A stretch of DNA of 13,215 nucleotides from Candidatus Poseidoniales archaeon (lineage in GTDB: Archaea > Thermoplasmatota > Poseidoniia > Poseidoniales > Poseidoniaceae). The stretch spans positions 897 to 14,111 of the forward strand of contig JAAXIR010000080.1 in assembly GCA_012270265.1 (NCBI GenBank), written 5' to 3'. The notes under the pieces were generated by a model. It ran no database searches and was not told where the DNA came from. It saw only the letters and a program-made list of their open reading frames with translations. The first letter of the stretch is position 1. Each line of letters starts with the position of its first letter. Shown one piece after another: positions 1-7,600 of the stretch. The translations under genes were made by a program, and so were the position numbers.

Positions 1-506
1 CGCAACGTACGGATTCCTTTGAATATCTCACAACGAGCATGAAGAAGACCTTCACCTATGCGCTTGCCGATGAAGGAGATGCTTTGGTTCAGCATGCACG
101 TGAATGTGTGGCTGCACTGAAGAAACACGAGGTCGATGCTCGCCGTTTGATTCTTGCTAAGTCCTGCAAAGGACGTGTCCAATCCAATGGCGAAGTCGAT
201 TTTTCCAAGGATTACGCTCGTCCAGAAAGCATGGCTCAGGTTCGTGCTGCGATGATTCTCATCGAACGTGGGCTCGGCTTTACGCCGGGTATGAAGATCT
301 CCTACGTGGTCACCGATGCTTCGAAGCGACCAATGCAAGTCCATCCGTGGATTGAGGCTGAAGACGACGGCGGCATTCCAGGGTACGATGGACGATTCTA
401 TGCTGAGCGAATGGCTGCCGCACTTGGGAGGATTACCGAAGCGTTCGGATGGAATGCCAAGGAATTGTTCGACGGCAACAGACAGACGACGTTGTTCTCG
501 TTTTAG
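1..506 (+). CDS. polB: DNA polymerase family B, C-terminal part (5' end outside window)
   Basis: The frame is open from base 3 with no stop before the first ATG at 39, so the gene begins upstream and that ATG is internal. About 167 residues are visible. They match the end of archaeal replicative family-B polymerases (thumb region): a conserved LILAKSCKGRV stretch near the equivalent of LVIHEQITRDL in Pyrococcus PolB, then ARPESMAQVRAAMILIERG, then GMKISYVVTDA, then FYAERMAAALGRITEAFGW, which corresponds to the YYIENQVLPAVERILRAFGY block. The last residues, QTTLFSF, form a PCNA-interacting (PIP) box, which tethers the polymerase to the sliding clamp. The polymerase and exonuclease active sites are outside the window and cannot be checked. 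A PKD lipoprotein gene starts 49 bases downstream on the same strand. The family call is secure; which PolB paralogue it is cannot be told from this fragment. Confidence 0.88.
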   Translation, partial: QRTDSFEYLTTSMKKTFTYALADEGDALVQHARECVAALKKHEVDARRLILAKSCKGRVQSNGEVDFSKDYARPESMAQVRAAMILIERGLGFTPGMKISYVVTDASKRPMQVHPWIEAEDDGGIPGYDGRFYAERMAAALGRITEAFGWNAKELFDGNRQTTLFSF

Positions 507-555
507 GCGAACAAATCGCAAAAGGCTTCTAAATGGCGGAAAGGCAGGCAATGGT

Positions 556-1746
556 ATGGGCGCAATCAGAAAAGCAACCTTCCTTGCTGTGCTGATGATG
601 ATCAGTGGACTTGCAGGATGCTTTGGAAACGAAGATGACGACAGCTCCCAAGAGATCGTTGCTGTTTTCACGTATTCACCAGCCACCAACATTCGAGCAG
701 GCCAAACCATTGACTTCGATGCACGAGATTCCTTGCCATCTGGTGTGGCCTTGACTTACAAGTGGGATTTCGATGGCGACCAATCCATCGATGCGACTGG
801 CCGAAACGCGGACTGGACCTATCCTGAGACGGGCGAATACACCGTCGAATTGATTGTCAGCGATGGATCAAACAGCCAATCGACGAGCAAGACACTGACC
901 GTTGTCGATGCAACTGCACTTCCGCCTGAAGCAGAAATTACTTCCTTTTCGTCCGACGAGGATTGTGAGGGTGAGGATGTCGATGAAGGCTCATACATTC
1001 ACGTTTGGATTTGCGACCTAGAAAAATCACTCAGCTCGAGAAACGCTGAAGGTGAAACCGATGTGCAACTTGATGCAAGTGATTCAACATCGGGTTCGTC
1101 CGATGATTACATTTCGACCTATCACTGGGATTTGAACCTCGAATTCGATGCAGACGGTGACGGAGACGCAACCAACGACAACGACCTCGAAGGTGAGACT
1201 GTTGCTTGGAAAGACGTGAAGCCAGGTGAGTACGAAATCGGGCTTACGATCACCAACGGCAAGGGCCTTGTCGATTCGGACGACATCAAGGTGTACGTTT
1301 CATACGGGGCTTCTTGGTTGGATTTTGAAATCGGACGATCTACAAGCCAAAACCCGAATCAGCTTGATTTCGATTTCGAAGTTCACTACGACAACGATGC
1401 TGGCAACACCATCAGGAAAGTGGTTGGCAAGTTGATGTATCCTGCCAAAGATGAGCCATGTTTGCCTGGCGCATCGTGCGTAGGCCGCCTCGATTTGGTC
1501 GCATTTAATGAGGAAGGTGACGAAGCAACGTCGACGGAACCGACCGATAATTCGCAATACGAGTCACGTGATTCAAACTGCGATGACGACAAGTATTGCG
1601 TTGATTTGACGCTCTCATCATACCTCTTCACGGATTCAGAATCTGACTCGACGTACGGCGATGGCGACTGGACGATGTCGGTCTCCAACAATGAAACCTA
1701 CAACCAACAGGTCGACCGTTATCTCTTGCTGCTGATATACAAGTGA
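556..1746 (+). CDS. Secreted PKD-domain lipoprotein
   Basis: A 396-residue exported protein of unknown substrate. The start at 556 is chosen because it gives a classic lipoprotein signal: basic MGAIRK, a hydrophobic run, then lipobox L-A-G-C with Cys22 as the lipid site. The reading frame stays open further upstream, but that part only shadows polB. A PKD domain covers about residues 34-118, with the YKWDFDGD core and the YPETGEYTVELIVSDG strand. A second PKD-like domain covers about 124-260 (YHWDLNLEFD, then PGEYEIGLTITNG) and carries an insertion rich in Asp and Gly at about 198-210 that looks like a calcium-binding loop. The C-terminal 130 residues are acidic with four Cys and have no family I recognise. 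A weak purine-rich ribosome site (GGAAAGG, 537-543) precedes the start, and a TATA-like TTCTAAAT at 526-533 could instead give a nearly leaderless transcript. PKD lipoproteins of this kind are usually surface adhesion or binding proteins. Confidence 0.8.
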   Translation: MGAIRKATFLAVLMMISGLAGCFGNEDDDSSQEIVAVFTYSPATNIRAGQTIDFDARDSLPSGVALTYKWDFDGDQSIDATGRNADWTYPETGEYTVELIVSDGSNSQSTSKTLTVVDATALPPEAEITSFSSDEDCEGEDVDEGSYIHVWICDLEKSLSSRNAEGETDVQLDASDSTSGSSDDYISTYHWDLNLEFDADGDGDATNDNDLEGETVAWKDVKPGEYEIGLTITNGKGLVDSDDIKVYVSYGASWLDFEIGRSTSQNPNQLDFDFEVHYDNDAGNTIRKVVGKLMYPAKDEPCLPGASCVGRLDLVAFNEEGDEATSTEPTDNSQYESRDSNCDDDKYCVDLTLSSYLFTDSESDSTYGDGDWTMSVSNNETYNQQVDRYLLLLIYK

Positions 1747-1803
1747 AAACCGCGAGACTACGGTCCTATTCAGCAAGAAATCTCTGTAGTTTCTTACCGA
1801 CCC

Positions 1804-1842
1804 TTTCAAATAGGGGTTGTTTGTCGCAGGGATGCTAAGGAG
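1804..1842 (+). promoter_or_regulatory. Probable promoter and Shine-Dalgarno of EF-1 alpha
   Basis: The 105-base gap before EF-1 alpha holds a TATA-like TTTCAAATA at 1804-1812, which would place transcription start near 1834, and a strong Shine-Dalgarno AAGGAG at 1837-1842, nine bases before the ATG. The TATA-like box lies inside a small imperfect palindrome (CCCT and AGGG arms). Upstream, AAGAAA and TTTCTT arms (about 1769-1789, nine-base loop) could form a weak stem ending the lipoprotein transcript. The ribosome site is clear; the promoter is inferred from position and sequence only. Confidence 0.45.
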
Positions 1843-1851
1843 TAATTTAGT

Positions 1852-3147
1852 ATGCCATCACAATGGGAAGATAAGAGCAAGCCACACCGTAACATCGTCT
1901 TCGTAGGTCACGTCGATCACGGAAAGTCGACCACTGTCGGTCGTCTCCTCCTCGACTCAGGTCACATCGAAGAGCACGTTATCGAAAAGAACGAAAAACT
2001 CGCCGCTGAGTCAGGTAAGGCCGGATTTGGTCTTGCGTATGTCATGGACGGTCTAAAGGAAGAGCGAGAGCGTGGAATTACCATCGACGTCGCTCACAAG
2101 GAGTTCTTTACTCCTAAGTACTACTGGACCGTTATCGACGCTCCTGGTCACCGAGACTTCGTCAAGAACATGATCACCGGTGCTTCGCAAGCTGACACAG
2201 CGGTTCTCCTCTGTGCTGCAAACGACGGTGTCAACGCCCAAACCAAGGAACACGCGTTCCTCGCTAAGGTTCTTGGTGTTAAGGAACTCATCGTCCACGT
2301 CAACAAGATGGACATTTCTGGTGTCGACTGGTCCGAGGACAAGTACAAGGCAGCTGTTGCTGAAGTCTCCGCACTTCTCAAGATGGCTGGATTCGGTGCT
2401 CAACTCGACAACATTCCAATGATTCCTGCCTCGTCCCTCAACGGTGACAACGTCTTCAACAAGTCCGACAAGTGCCCATGGTACGACGGACCAACCCTCT
2501 TCGAGGCAATCGACGCTGCAGCAATGCCAAACAAGCCAATCGACAAGCCACTTCGACTACCTATCCAAGACGTCTACAAGATCTCTGGTATCGGTACTGT
2601 CCCTGTTGGTAAGATCGAGACCGGTACTCTGAACACTGGTAAGACCGTTGTCTTCAACCCGTCCCAGAAGTCCGCTGAGGTCAAGTCGATTGAGATGCAC
2701 CACACAATGGTCGACAAGGCTGAGCCAGGCGACAACGTTGGTTTCAACGTCCGTGGTCTTGCAGCTACCGACATCCGCCGTGGTGACGTCGCTGGATACG
2801 CTGACAGCGAGCCAACCTTTGTCCGTCACGATGAGACCTTCGTCGGTCAAATCCAACTCATGGACATTCCAAAGGCTGTCTCCGTCGGATACACACCTGT
2901 TTTCCACGCACACACCGCTCAGGTCGCTGTTCGCTTCCAAGAACTTCTTGAGAAGACCAACAAGGCTGGTAAGGAAGCAAACCCATCGTTCCTCAAGAAC
3001 GGCGATGCATGTTTGATCCGTTTCCAACCGACCAAGCCAATGTCAATCGAGCAAATGGACACCTTCCCTGAGTTGTCCCGATTCGCTATCCGTGACATGG
3101 GTAAGACCGTCGCAGCTGGTGTTTGTCTCAAGATCGAGAAGAAGTGA
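1852..3147 (+). CDS. tuf: Translation elongation factor 1 alpha (aEF1A)
   Basis: This is the GTPase that carries aminoacyl-tRNA to the ribosomal A site. The 431-residue length is normal for archaeal EF-1 alpha. The G-domain motifs are intact: P-loop GHVDHGKST (19-27), switch region RGITID (74-79), DAPGH (96-100) and NKMD (151-154). The archaeal/eukaryotic-type insert with KCPWYDGPTL follows, then beta-barrel domain 2 starting around RLPIQDVYKISGIGTVPVG and domain 3 ending in GVCLKIEKK. The ATG at 1852 has AAGGAG nine bases upstream and gives the usual N-terminus (KPHRNIVFVGHVDHGK). S10 follows after 40 bases, the usual archaeal pairing, so the two are probably one transcript. Codon choice is much more biased than in neighbouring genes (mostly C-ending GAC, AAC, CTC, plus AAG and GGT), as expected for a very highly expressed gene. 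Confidence 0.98.
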   Translation: MPSQWEDKSKPHRNIVFVGHVDHGKSTTVGRLLLDSGHIEEHVIEKNEKLAAESGKAGFGLAYVMDGLKEERERGITIDVAHKEFFTPKYYWTVIDAPGHRDFVKNMITGASQADTAVLLCAANDGVNAQTKEHAFLAKVLGVKELIVHVNKMDISGVDWSEDKYKAAVAEVSALLKMAGFGAQLDNIPMIPASSLNGDNVFNKSDKCPWYDGPTLFEAIDAAAMPNKPIDKPLRLPIQDVYKISGIGTVPVGKIETGTLNTGKTVVFNPSQKSAEVKSIEMHHTMVDKAEPGDNVGFNVRGLAATDIRRGDVAGYADSEPTFVRHDETFVGQIQLMDIPKAVSVGYTPVFHAHTAQVAVRFQELLEKTNKAGKEANPSFLKNGDACLIRFQPTKPMSIEQMDTFPELSRFAIRDMGKTVAAGVCLKIEKK

Positions 3148-3161
3148 GTGAACATCACTCA
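3145..3161 (+). other. Small hairpin over the EF-1 alpha stop codon
   Basis: TGAGTG (3145-3150, which includes the TGA stop) and CACTCA (3156-3161) are perfectly complementary with a five-base loop. At 6 bp it is weak. It sits between EF-1 alpha and S10 and could tune expression of the second gene or act as a processing site. There is no T tract, so it is not a convincing terminator, and chance is possible. Confidence 0.3.
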
Positions 3162-3174
3162 TTGATTTGGAACT

Positions 3175-3180
3175 GGAGGA
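3175..3180 (+). promoter_or_regulatory. Shine-Dalgarno of S10
   Basis: GGAGGA at 3175-3180 is a near-full match to the anti-Shine-Dalgarno and lies seven bases before the ATG at 3188. This fixes the S10 start. Confidence 0.75.
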
Positions 3181-3187
3181 ATAGAGC

Positions 3188-3517
3188 ATGGCAGCCGTTA
3201 CCGTCATCAAATTGACTGGAAACAACCATTCTGATATTGATCGAGTTGCAGGTCAAATTCGACACATCTGCACCCAAAGCGAAACCAAGCTTCGAGGACC
3301 AATCCCTCTACCAACACGCCGTCTGGTCGTTCCTGTCCGACGTGCACCTGATGGTGAAGGAAGCGAAACCTACGACCACTGGGAACTCCGTGTTCACAAG
3401 CGCTTGTTGGAGATGCACATCAACTCCGGTAAGGATGAGAGCGCTCTCCGCTTGGTTGCAAAGATCGACATTCCAGACTCTGTTACCATTGAACTTTCAA
3501 TGCGCACAGTCAACTGA
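3188..3517 (+). CDS. rpsJ: 30S ribosomal protein S10 (uS10)
   Basis: A small-subunit ribosomal protein of the head domain. The 109 residues match archaeal S10: an N-terminal strand VIKLTGNNHSDIDRVAGQIR, a central GPIPLPTRRLVVPVRR loop with the conserved G-P-x-P-L-P-T, then the DHWELRVHKRLLEMH stretch (counterpart of the bacterial S10 'FE.R.HKR.i.i' block) and the C-terminal strand DSVTIELSMRT. Length is normal for archaea. It follows EF-1 alpha by 40 bases with its own strong ribosome site, so the pair is likely co-transcribed and, as is common in archaea, separate from the large ribosomal protein cluster. The gene converges with the GINS gene 45 bases away. Confidence 0.97.
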   Translation: MAAVTVIKLTGNNHSDIDRVAGQIRHICTQSETKLRGPIPLPTRRLVVPVRRAPDGEGSETYDHWELRVHKRLLEMHINSGKDESALRLVAKIDIPDSVTIELSMRTVN

Positions 3518-3540
3518 AGCGTTCGAGCAATCGAATGATG

Positions 3541-3559
3541 CGAGCATCAACGATGCTCG
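3541..3559. terminator. Hairpin between convergent S10 and GINS genes
   Basis: CGAGCATC (3541-3548) and GATGCTCG (3552-3559) form a perfect 8-bp stem with a three-base loop. It lies in the 45-base gap between the S10 stop and the GINS stop, where a shared bidirectional terminator is expected. Neither strand has a long T run after it (only AATTT on the + strand), so the terminator role is inferred from position. The right arm can also pair with TTCGAGCA at 3522-3529 through TGCTCGAA at 3554-3561, a competing 8-bp stem. Confidence 0.5.
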
Positions 3560-3562
3560 AAT

Positions 3563-4555
3563 TTACAACGGAGCAGCTTCAGCTGCGCCCGATTCAATGA
3601 GCCATTGTGCCATCGTTTCGTCCAAGTTGTGAACATCACCAATGTGCAAGACAAGTTCTGAACCGTCTGCCGTTGCAATAGGATCGTCAAACGACTGCAG
3701 AATGCGAATGCGTATCTTCGGAACGTCTTCGATTGCTGGCTCATCCTCGTTCATCCAATCGTCCGAAATGGCTGGTTTGGATGATGGAGCCAATTCCATG
3801 GCAGCACCGTGGCGTCCTTCCTTCGAGGGTGCTGGGGCTTCTGGTAACGGCGTTGGTGACTGTTCAGGCTCGTGTTCAGACGGATCTTGAGCCGCTTCGT
3901 ACGCATCCCACTCAAGGGCTGCAATGCGATCTTCCTCATCAACGTCGAACGTATCCATTGGTTCGGGCGTATCATCCTCGAACACCAATGAAGGTGGAGC
4001 TCGATCGGTCAATGCTTCTTCGGTGAAATCGTCCAGTTGCATTGTACCTGGCTTGTGCATCGGCTCAACATACTCCATTTCGCCACGCAGTCCATCCTGC
4101 ATTTCTCTCCATCCAATGGTCATCTTGAATTTGTCCATTTCTTTCTCAATTGCATTGTACAATGCACGTTCAGCGACATCGGCTTTCTGCCAGTCCATTG
4201 GCGGTAATGGTGTTGCCACATCTCCAACATTCGTCGCCATACGGAGCGATTGTGACGAAACATGCGTCATCATCGCTACCATTCGACGTCGAGCCAATTC
4301 AGACGCAATGTGACGCACGTTCGCTTGACGCTTCTGCTCGTTTTGAACGCGTAAATCTGCACCATGCTTACGAATCATGTCGTGAATCTGAAGATCAAGT
4401 GTGGTCAACAAACGCTTGACCATCTCCCAGAAATCTTTGCGAGGCAAGTGGACTGGAACGTGGCGGTTGGTTTGTTGCCGATATGTGGCGAACAACTGCT
4501 CCTGAATCTCACGGGCCTGTTCAGGCGTGAGGAGGTTGTTGCTCGACATCATCAT
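3563..4555 (-). CDS. Archaeal GINS complex subunit, Gins51 (Gins15) type
   Basis: GINS binds MCM and the GAN/RecJ-like protein to form the archaeal CMG-like replicative helicase. The A-then-B domain order seen here marks the Gins51 type. About residues 10-145 form the helical A domain: LTPEQAREIQEQLFATYRQ, then DFWEMVKRLL, then NVRHIASELARRRMVAMM, which corresponds to the GINS 'NIR.ii.dl.eRRe.Ki' helix. Residues 279-330 match the small beta-rich B domain (KIRIRILQSFDDPI, ADGSELVLHIGDVHNL, then AQWLIESGAAE), the counterpart of 'VRVL.dvp.fvg.DGr.y.L..gDvvtLP...A..Lv.rgvAe'. Between them, about 165-278 is an acidic, Pro-rich, probably disordered linker that makes the protein longer than typical archaeal Gins51. 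The start is ambiguous among three consecutive ATGs: GAGG lies two bases from the first but eight from the third (4549), so the real protein may lack two residues. Family call is from sequence pattern, fairly firm. Confidence 0.75.
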   Translation of the reverse strand: MMMSSNNLLTPEQAREIQEQLFATYRQQTNRHVPVHLPRKDFWEMVKRLLTTLDLQIHDMIRKHGADLRVQNEQKRQANVRHIASELARRRMVAMMTHVSSQSLRMATNVGDVATPLPPMDWQKADVAERALYNAIEKEMDKFKMTIGWREMQDGLRGEMEYVEPMHKPGTMQLDDFTEEALTDRAPPSLVFEDDTPEPMDTFDVDEEDRIAALEWDAYEAAQDPSEHEPEQSPTPLPEAPAPSKEGRHGAAMELAPSSKPAISDDWMNEDEPAIEDVPKIRIRILQSFDDPIATADGSELVLHIGDVHNLDETMAQWLIESGAAEAAPL

Positions 4556-4593
4556 AGCCTCGATGTTTGGGTCTTTGAACTCTCTTGTCCAGA

Positions 4594-4607
4594 CTTAATC
4601 AACTAAG
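4594..4607. promoter_or_regulatory. Possible shared promoter element between divergent genes
   Basis: CTTA (4594-4597) and TAAG (4604-4607) are the arms of an imperfect AT-rich palindrome in the middle of the 100-base region between the GINS start and the giant gene. It could act as a TATA-like element in both directions. Transcripts would start near 4574 for GINS and near 4627 for the giant gene, so the giant gene's mRNA would begin with the 4629-4651 hairpin. A second TATA-like stretch, TTCAAA at 4615-4620, could start a transcript inside that hairpin. This is sequence resemblance only. Confidence 0.25.
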
Positions 4608-4628
4608 ACGAGGCTTCAAACCAAATGG

Positions 4629-4651
4629 CTCACCTCGCGAAGCGAGGTGAG
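4629..4651 (+). promoter_or_regulatory. Perfect hairpin that masks the giant gene's ribosome binding site
   Basis: CTCACCTCGC (4629-4638) and GCGAGGTGAG (4642-4651) are exact reverse complements separated by GAA, giving a GC-rich 10-bp stem with a three-base loop. Three G-U pairs (4626-4628 with 4652-4654) could extend it almost to the GTG start at 4656. The right arm contains GAGGTGA (4644-4650), a seven-base match to the archaeal anti-Shine-Dalgarno, five bases from the start codon. The left arm therefore resembles the 16S rRNA tail itself. If transcribed, the structure should block ribosome binding unless melted or bound by a factor. The same palindrome could instead be a DNA operator. Confidence 0.6.
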
Positions 4652-4655
4652 TTGA

Positions 4656-7600
4656 GTGAATCAGCCCAAGAAGCACGTTTCTGCGGTCTTCCTAGTGCTG
4701 TTGCTTGTCCTTGTTGGGCCTTCAACCTATGTTCAATCACGAACGGTAACCTACGGGCCAGTCACCTTCCAACCAGCGACAAATGAAACCACTGTCGATG
4801 CCAACATCACATCGATTCAGGTTCCTGCCAATCATACCATCACCTCAGGATTTGTTTCCATTGAACCCGTTTGGGAAACGGTCGAAGAAAACGGCACCTA
4901 TTTTGGTTCAGGCTTACCGAATGCATGGGCCAACGGTACGCATAACCTCACTTCCTCACTTGCGCATGGGGGTCAACTCTCACTCGCAACCGATTCATCG
5001 GTCGGATCATTGACCGATTTTGAAACGACGAAGATGGTTCCAACCGGCTGGTTGACCATGGGTCAAGATGGAGAAGCGTGGGGTGTTCAGAACCTCTCAT
5101 CGCTCCAAACAGGTCCATCGCCAAGAGATGGAAACCACTCTCTCGCATACCTCACAACCGTTGCGAACGCTTCAGGCTGCATCATTTCACCACATTACCA
5201 GACGCCCGAATTCATCAGCAATATGTCGCTCACGTTCGATCATTGGCGTTCCTTAGCCTCGGATGATGCGGCATGGGTTGAGTATACGCTTGACAATCAA
5301 TCCTCATGGCAACAGCTCGTCCCGAACGGTGGTTACTCCGATTCAGTAACAGCAAATCATCACAGCTTGGCTCAACCCTTGACGTCGATATGGTCTGGTG
5401 ACGATGAACAATGGACGACATCCCGTTTTGAGTTGGACCAATTGGCCAACATTGCCACGAGCGAAACCATGCGATTCCGCCTTTGCATTGCCCTTGGCGC
5501 TTCAAGCAACCAACGCGATGGATGGTTCATCGATAACGTCACGTGGCACAACACGGGCGATGAGCCAGGGGCTTGGTTCCATGGGCACCTGACTGGCGAT
5601 TATGCTCCAAATGCAGATGGCAGCCTCATTATGCCGATTGATTTCTCAGGCCTGTCCAATCCGATTGAACTTGAAGTTCGCTCCAACTGGGACATCGAGA
5701 GTGGCAACAACGATGTCATGACCATTTGGTATTCGATGGACCAAGGTGTAACATGGACGCTTCTCACACCTCTTCCCGGACTTCCTGGGTTTGGTGTGAT
5801 CTACCAAGGGGTCCGCTACAGCGATGTCTCTTTTGATTGGTTACCGATGTTCTATCCCGTTCCAGCAACAGCGCACAATCACACCAACGCCTCCAGTGCA
5901 TTACTCAAGTTCAACGTTCAAACCGATGCCATCGTCAACCATGGCGGTGGCGCTCCCGCCAACGGTTGGGAGGGCATCATGATCGATGACGTGCAATTGC
6001 ATTCAGGTGCCAATACGCCCAATCACGTCGTTCGCGTGTTGAACAATTTCACGACGCAACCGACGTATCAGAACGGCTCATCAGAAGGCTGGCTGGACAA
6101 CGTCAGCGCTCCAAACCAATGGCAGTGGGTTTCGTCCATGGGTGTGATAGGGCCCGAGACAGACATTGACTCCTTTGAGAACCCACACATGATGCCGGAA
6201 GGTTGGGCCATTGAGAACATCCGTGGTGTTGGGTGGGCACACGGACTCCTTGGCAACACAACCTTGGGTCCGTCACAGTGGCACTCTGGACAAAACGGCG
6301 TCGGTATCCAACTGAACGGGCAATACGCTGCCAATTCCTTTGCCCATCTGATCTCACCAGAGTACGTTCTTCCTGACAACGTCACAGCTCAACTGTCCTT
6401 CCGCCACTGGATTTGCACCGAATCGGCATGGGATGGTGGAGCCGTTTCGATCTCAACCGATGGTGGATTGAACTGGTGGTACCTCCCAGCAGATGTAGGT
6501 GGCTTCCACGACCAAATTTCGAATGTCAACACGAATTCTCCGTTTTATGGAGAAGGGTTACTCGATGGATCTCAGGTAACTGGTGGCTGTGGAAATAGTG
6601 CAGCGCGTCCGTTCGAATTGAAGACGTCGGATATTTCCAACCTTTCAGGTCAATCGGTTCGCCTACGATTCTCGTTTTTCTCCGATCAATACGTTGAACG
6701 CGATGGATGGTACATCGACGATGCCGGTATCGATGTTGCTTTGTTCGAAACAGAAGGCGATTGGATTTCGTCGAGTATCGTACCGCATCCAGTGTTTGGT
6801 TACGGTCATCTCGATGGGCTTGCTCACGAACCAGCCAATACATCGCTCCGATTCAGCCTGATGGATGCGGATGGCAACATCATCCCAGAATACGAACAAC
6901 GCATCATGCCGTTCTCAGTGGATTTGAATCCAGTGGAGTATCCTTCGGTTCAGATCGTTGTTCACATGTCTTCAGAGGACCCATTCCTGACACCTACTGT
7001 CGAACGATTGGGACTTGGCGTGGTGCAGAGTTTTGGACGCTACCATCAGAACTACAACAGTGAAATGAGTGACTTTGAGGTGACGCAAGAAGGCTTCCTC
7101 AAAGCAACAGTGGGAACGACGGTCGATTTCATACACAGTCCAGGTTGTATCTACGATGCCGTGAACATCCAGCAGATGGGTGGTAACCTGTCGCTCTATT
7201 CGTTCTCCTTTACGCGCAGTTCGAGCACGTACCTGCAAGGGCCTTCAGTGAAAATCGAGGAATTTACTGTCAATACTGAGAAGGAATTGTACGCGCCATG
7301 GTCCTTCACATTGAGTACAGGAGACGAATTCAGGGCGCATGTTGTTGAACCGCCCTGCCTCATCCCGCCACCGGGACCTCATGTTTCGATTGGCCAAAAC
7401 CAACTCGAAGCTGTTGCTTGGCCACCAAGTGGCCATGATTCGAACTTTGGCGTTCAGATGAAGTTCGATTCCATTGTGAACGGCTCGAACATCACCAATG
7501 CCACGGAACATGGTCATCTGTACGTCAACACCTCCAGTTCAACCTACTATCAATTCCGACATCTCATCGCCTTACCAATGACCGAGTGGGGCATTCCCAA

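Noticed and set aside
39..506. A complete small 155-residue gene starting at ATG 39
   Set aside because: The frame stays open to the window edge, and the residues before and after the ATG continue the PolB thumb region, so the Met is internal.
316..555. A longer start for the lipoprotein frame at 316
   Set aside because: This stretch overlaps the PolB C-terminus in another frame and has no protein-like composition. The ATG at 556 begins a textbook lipoprotein signal.
2053..3027. Several long frames antisense to or shifted from EF-1 alpha (116, 156, 122 residues)
   Set aside because: They arise from the strong codon bias of EF-1 alpha, are low-complexity in Ser, Thr, Leu and Val, and resemble no family.
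3733..4419. Plus-strand frames opposite the GINS gene (97, 129, 89 residues)
   Set aside because: The minus frame carries both GINS domains. The plus frames are Ser/Arg-rich shadows without family resemblance.
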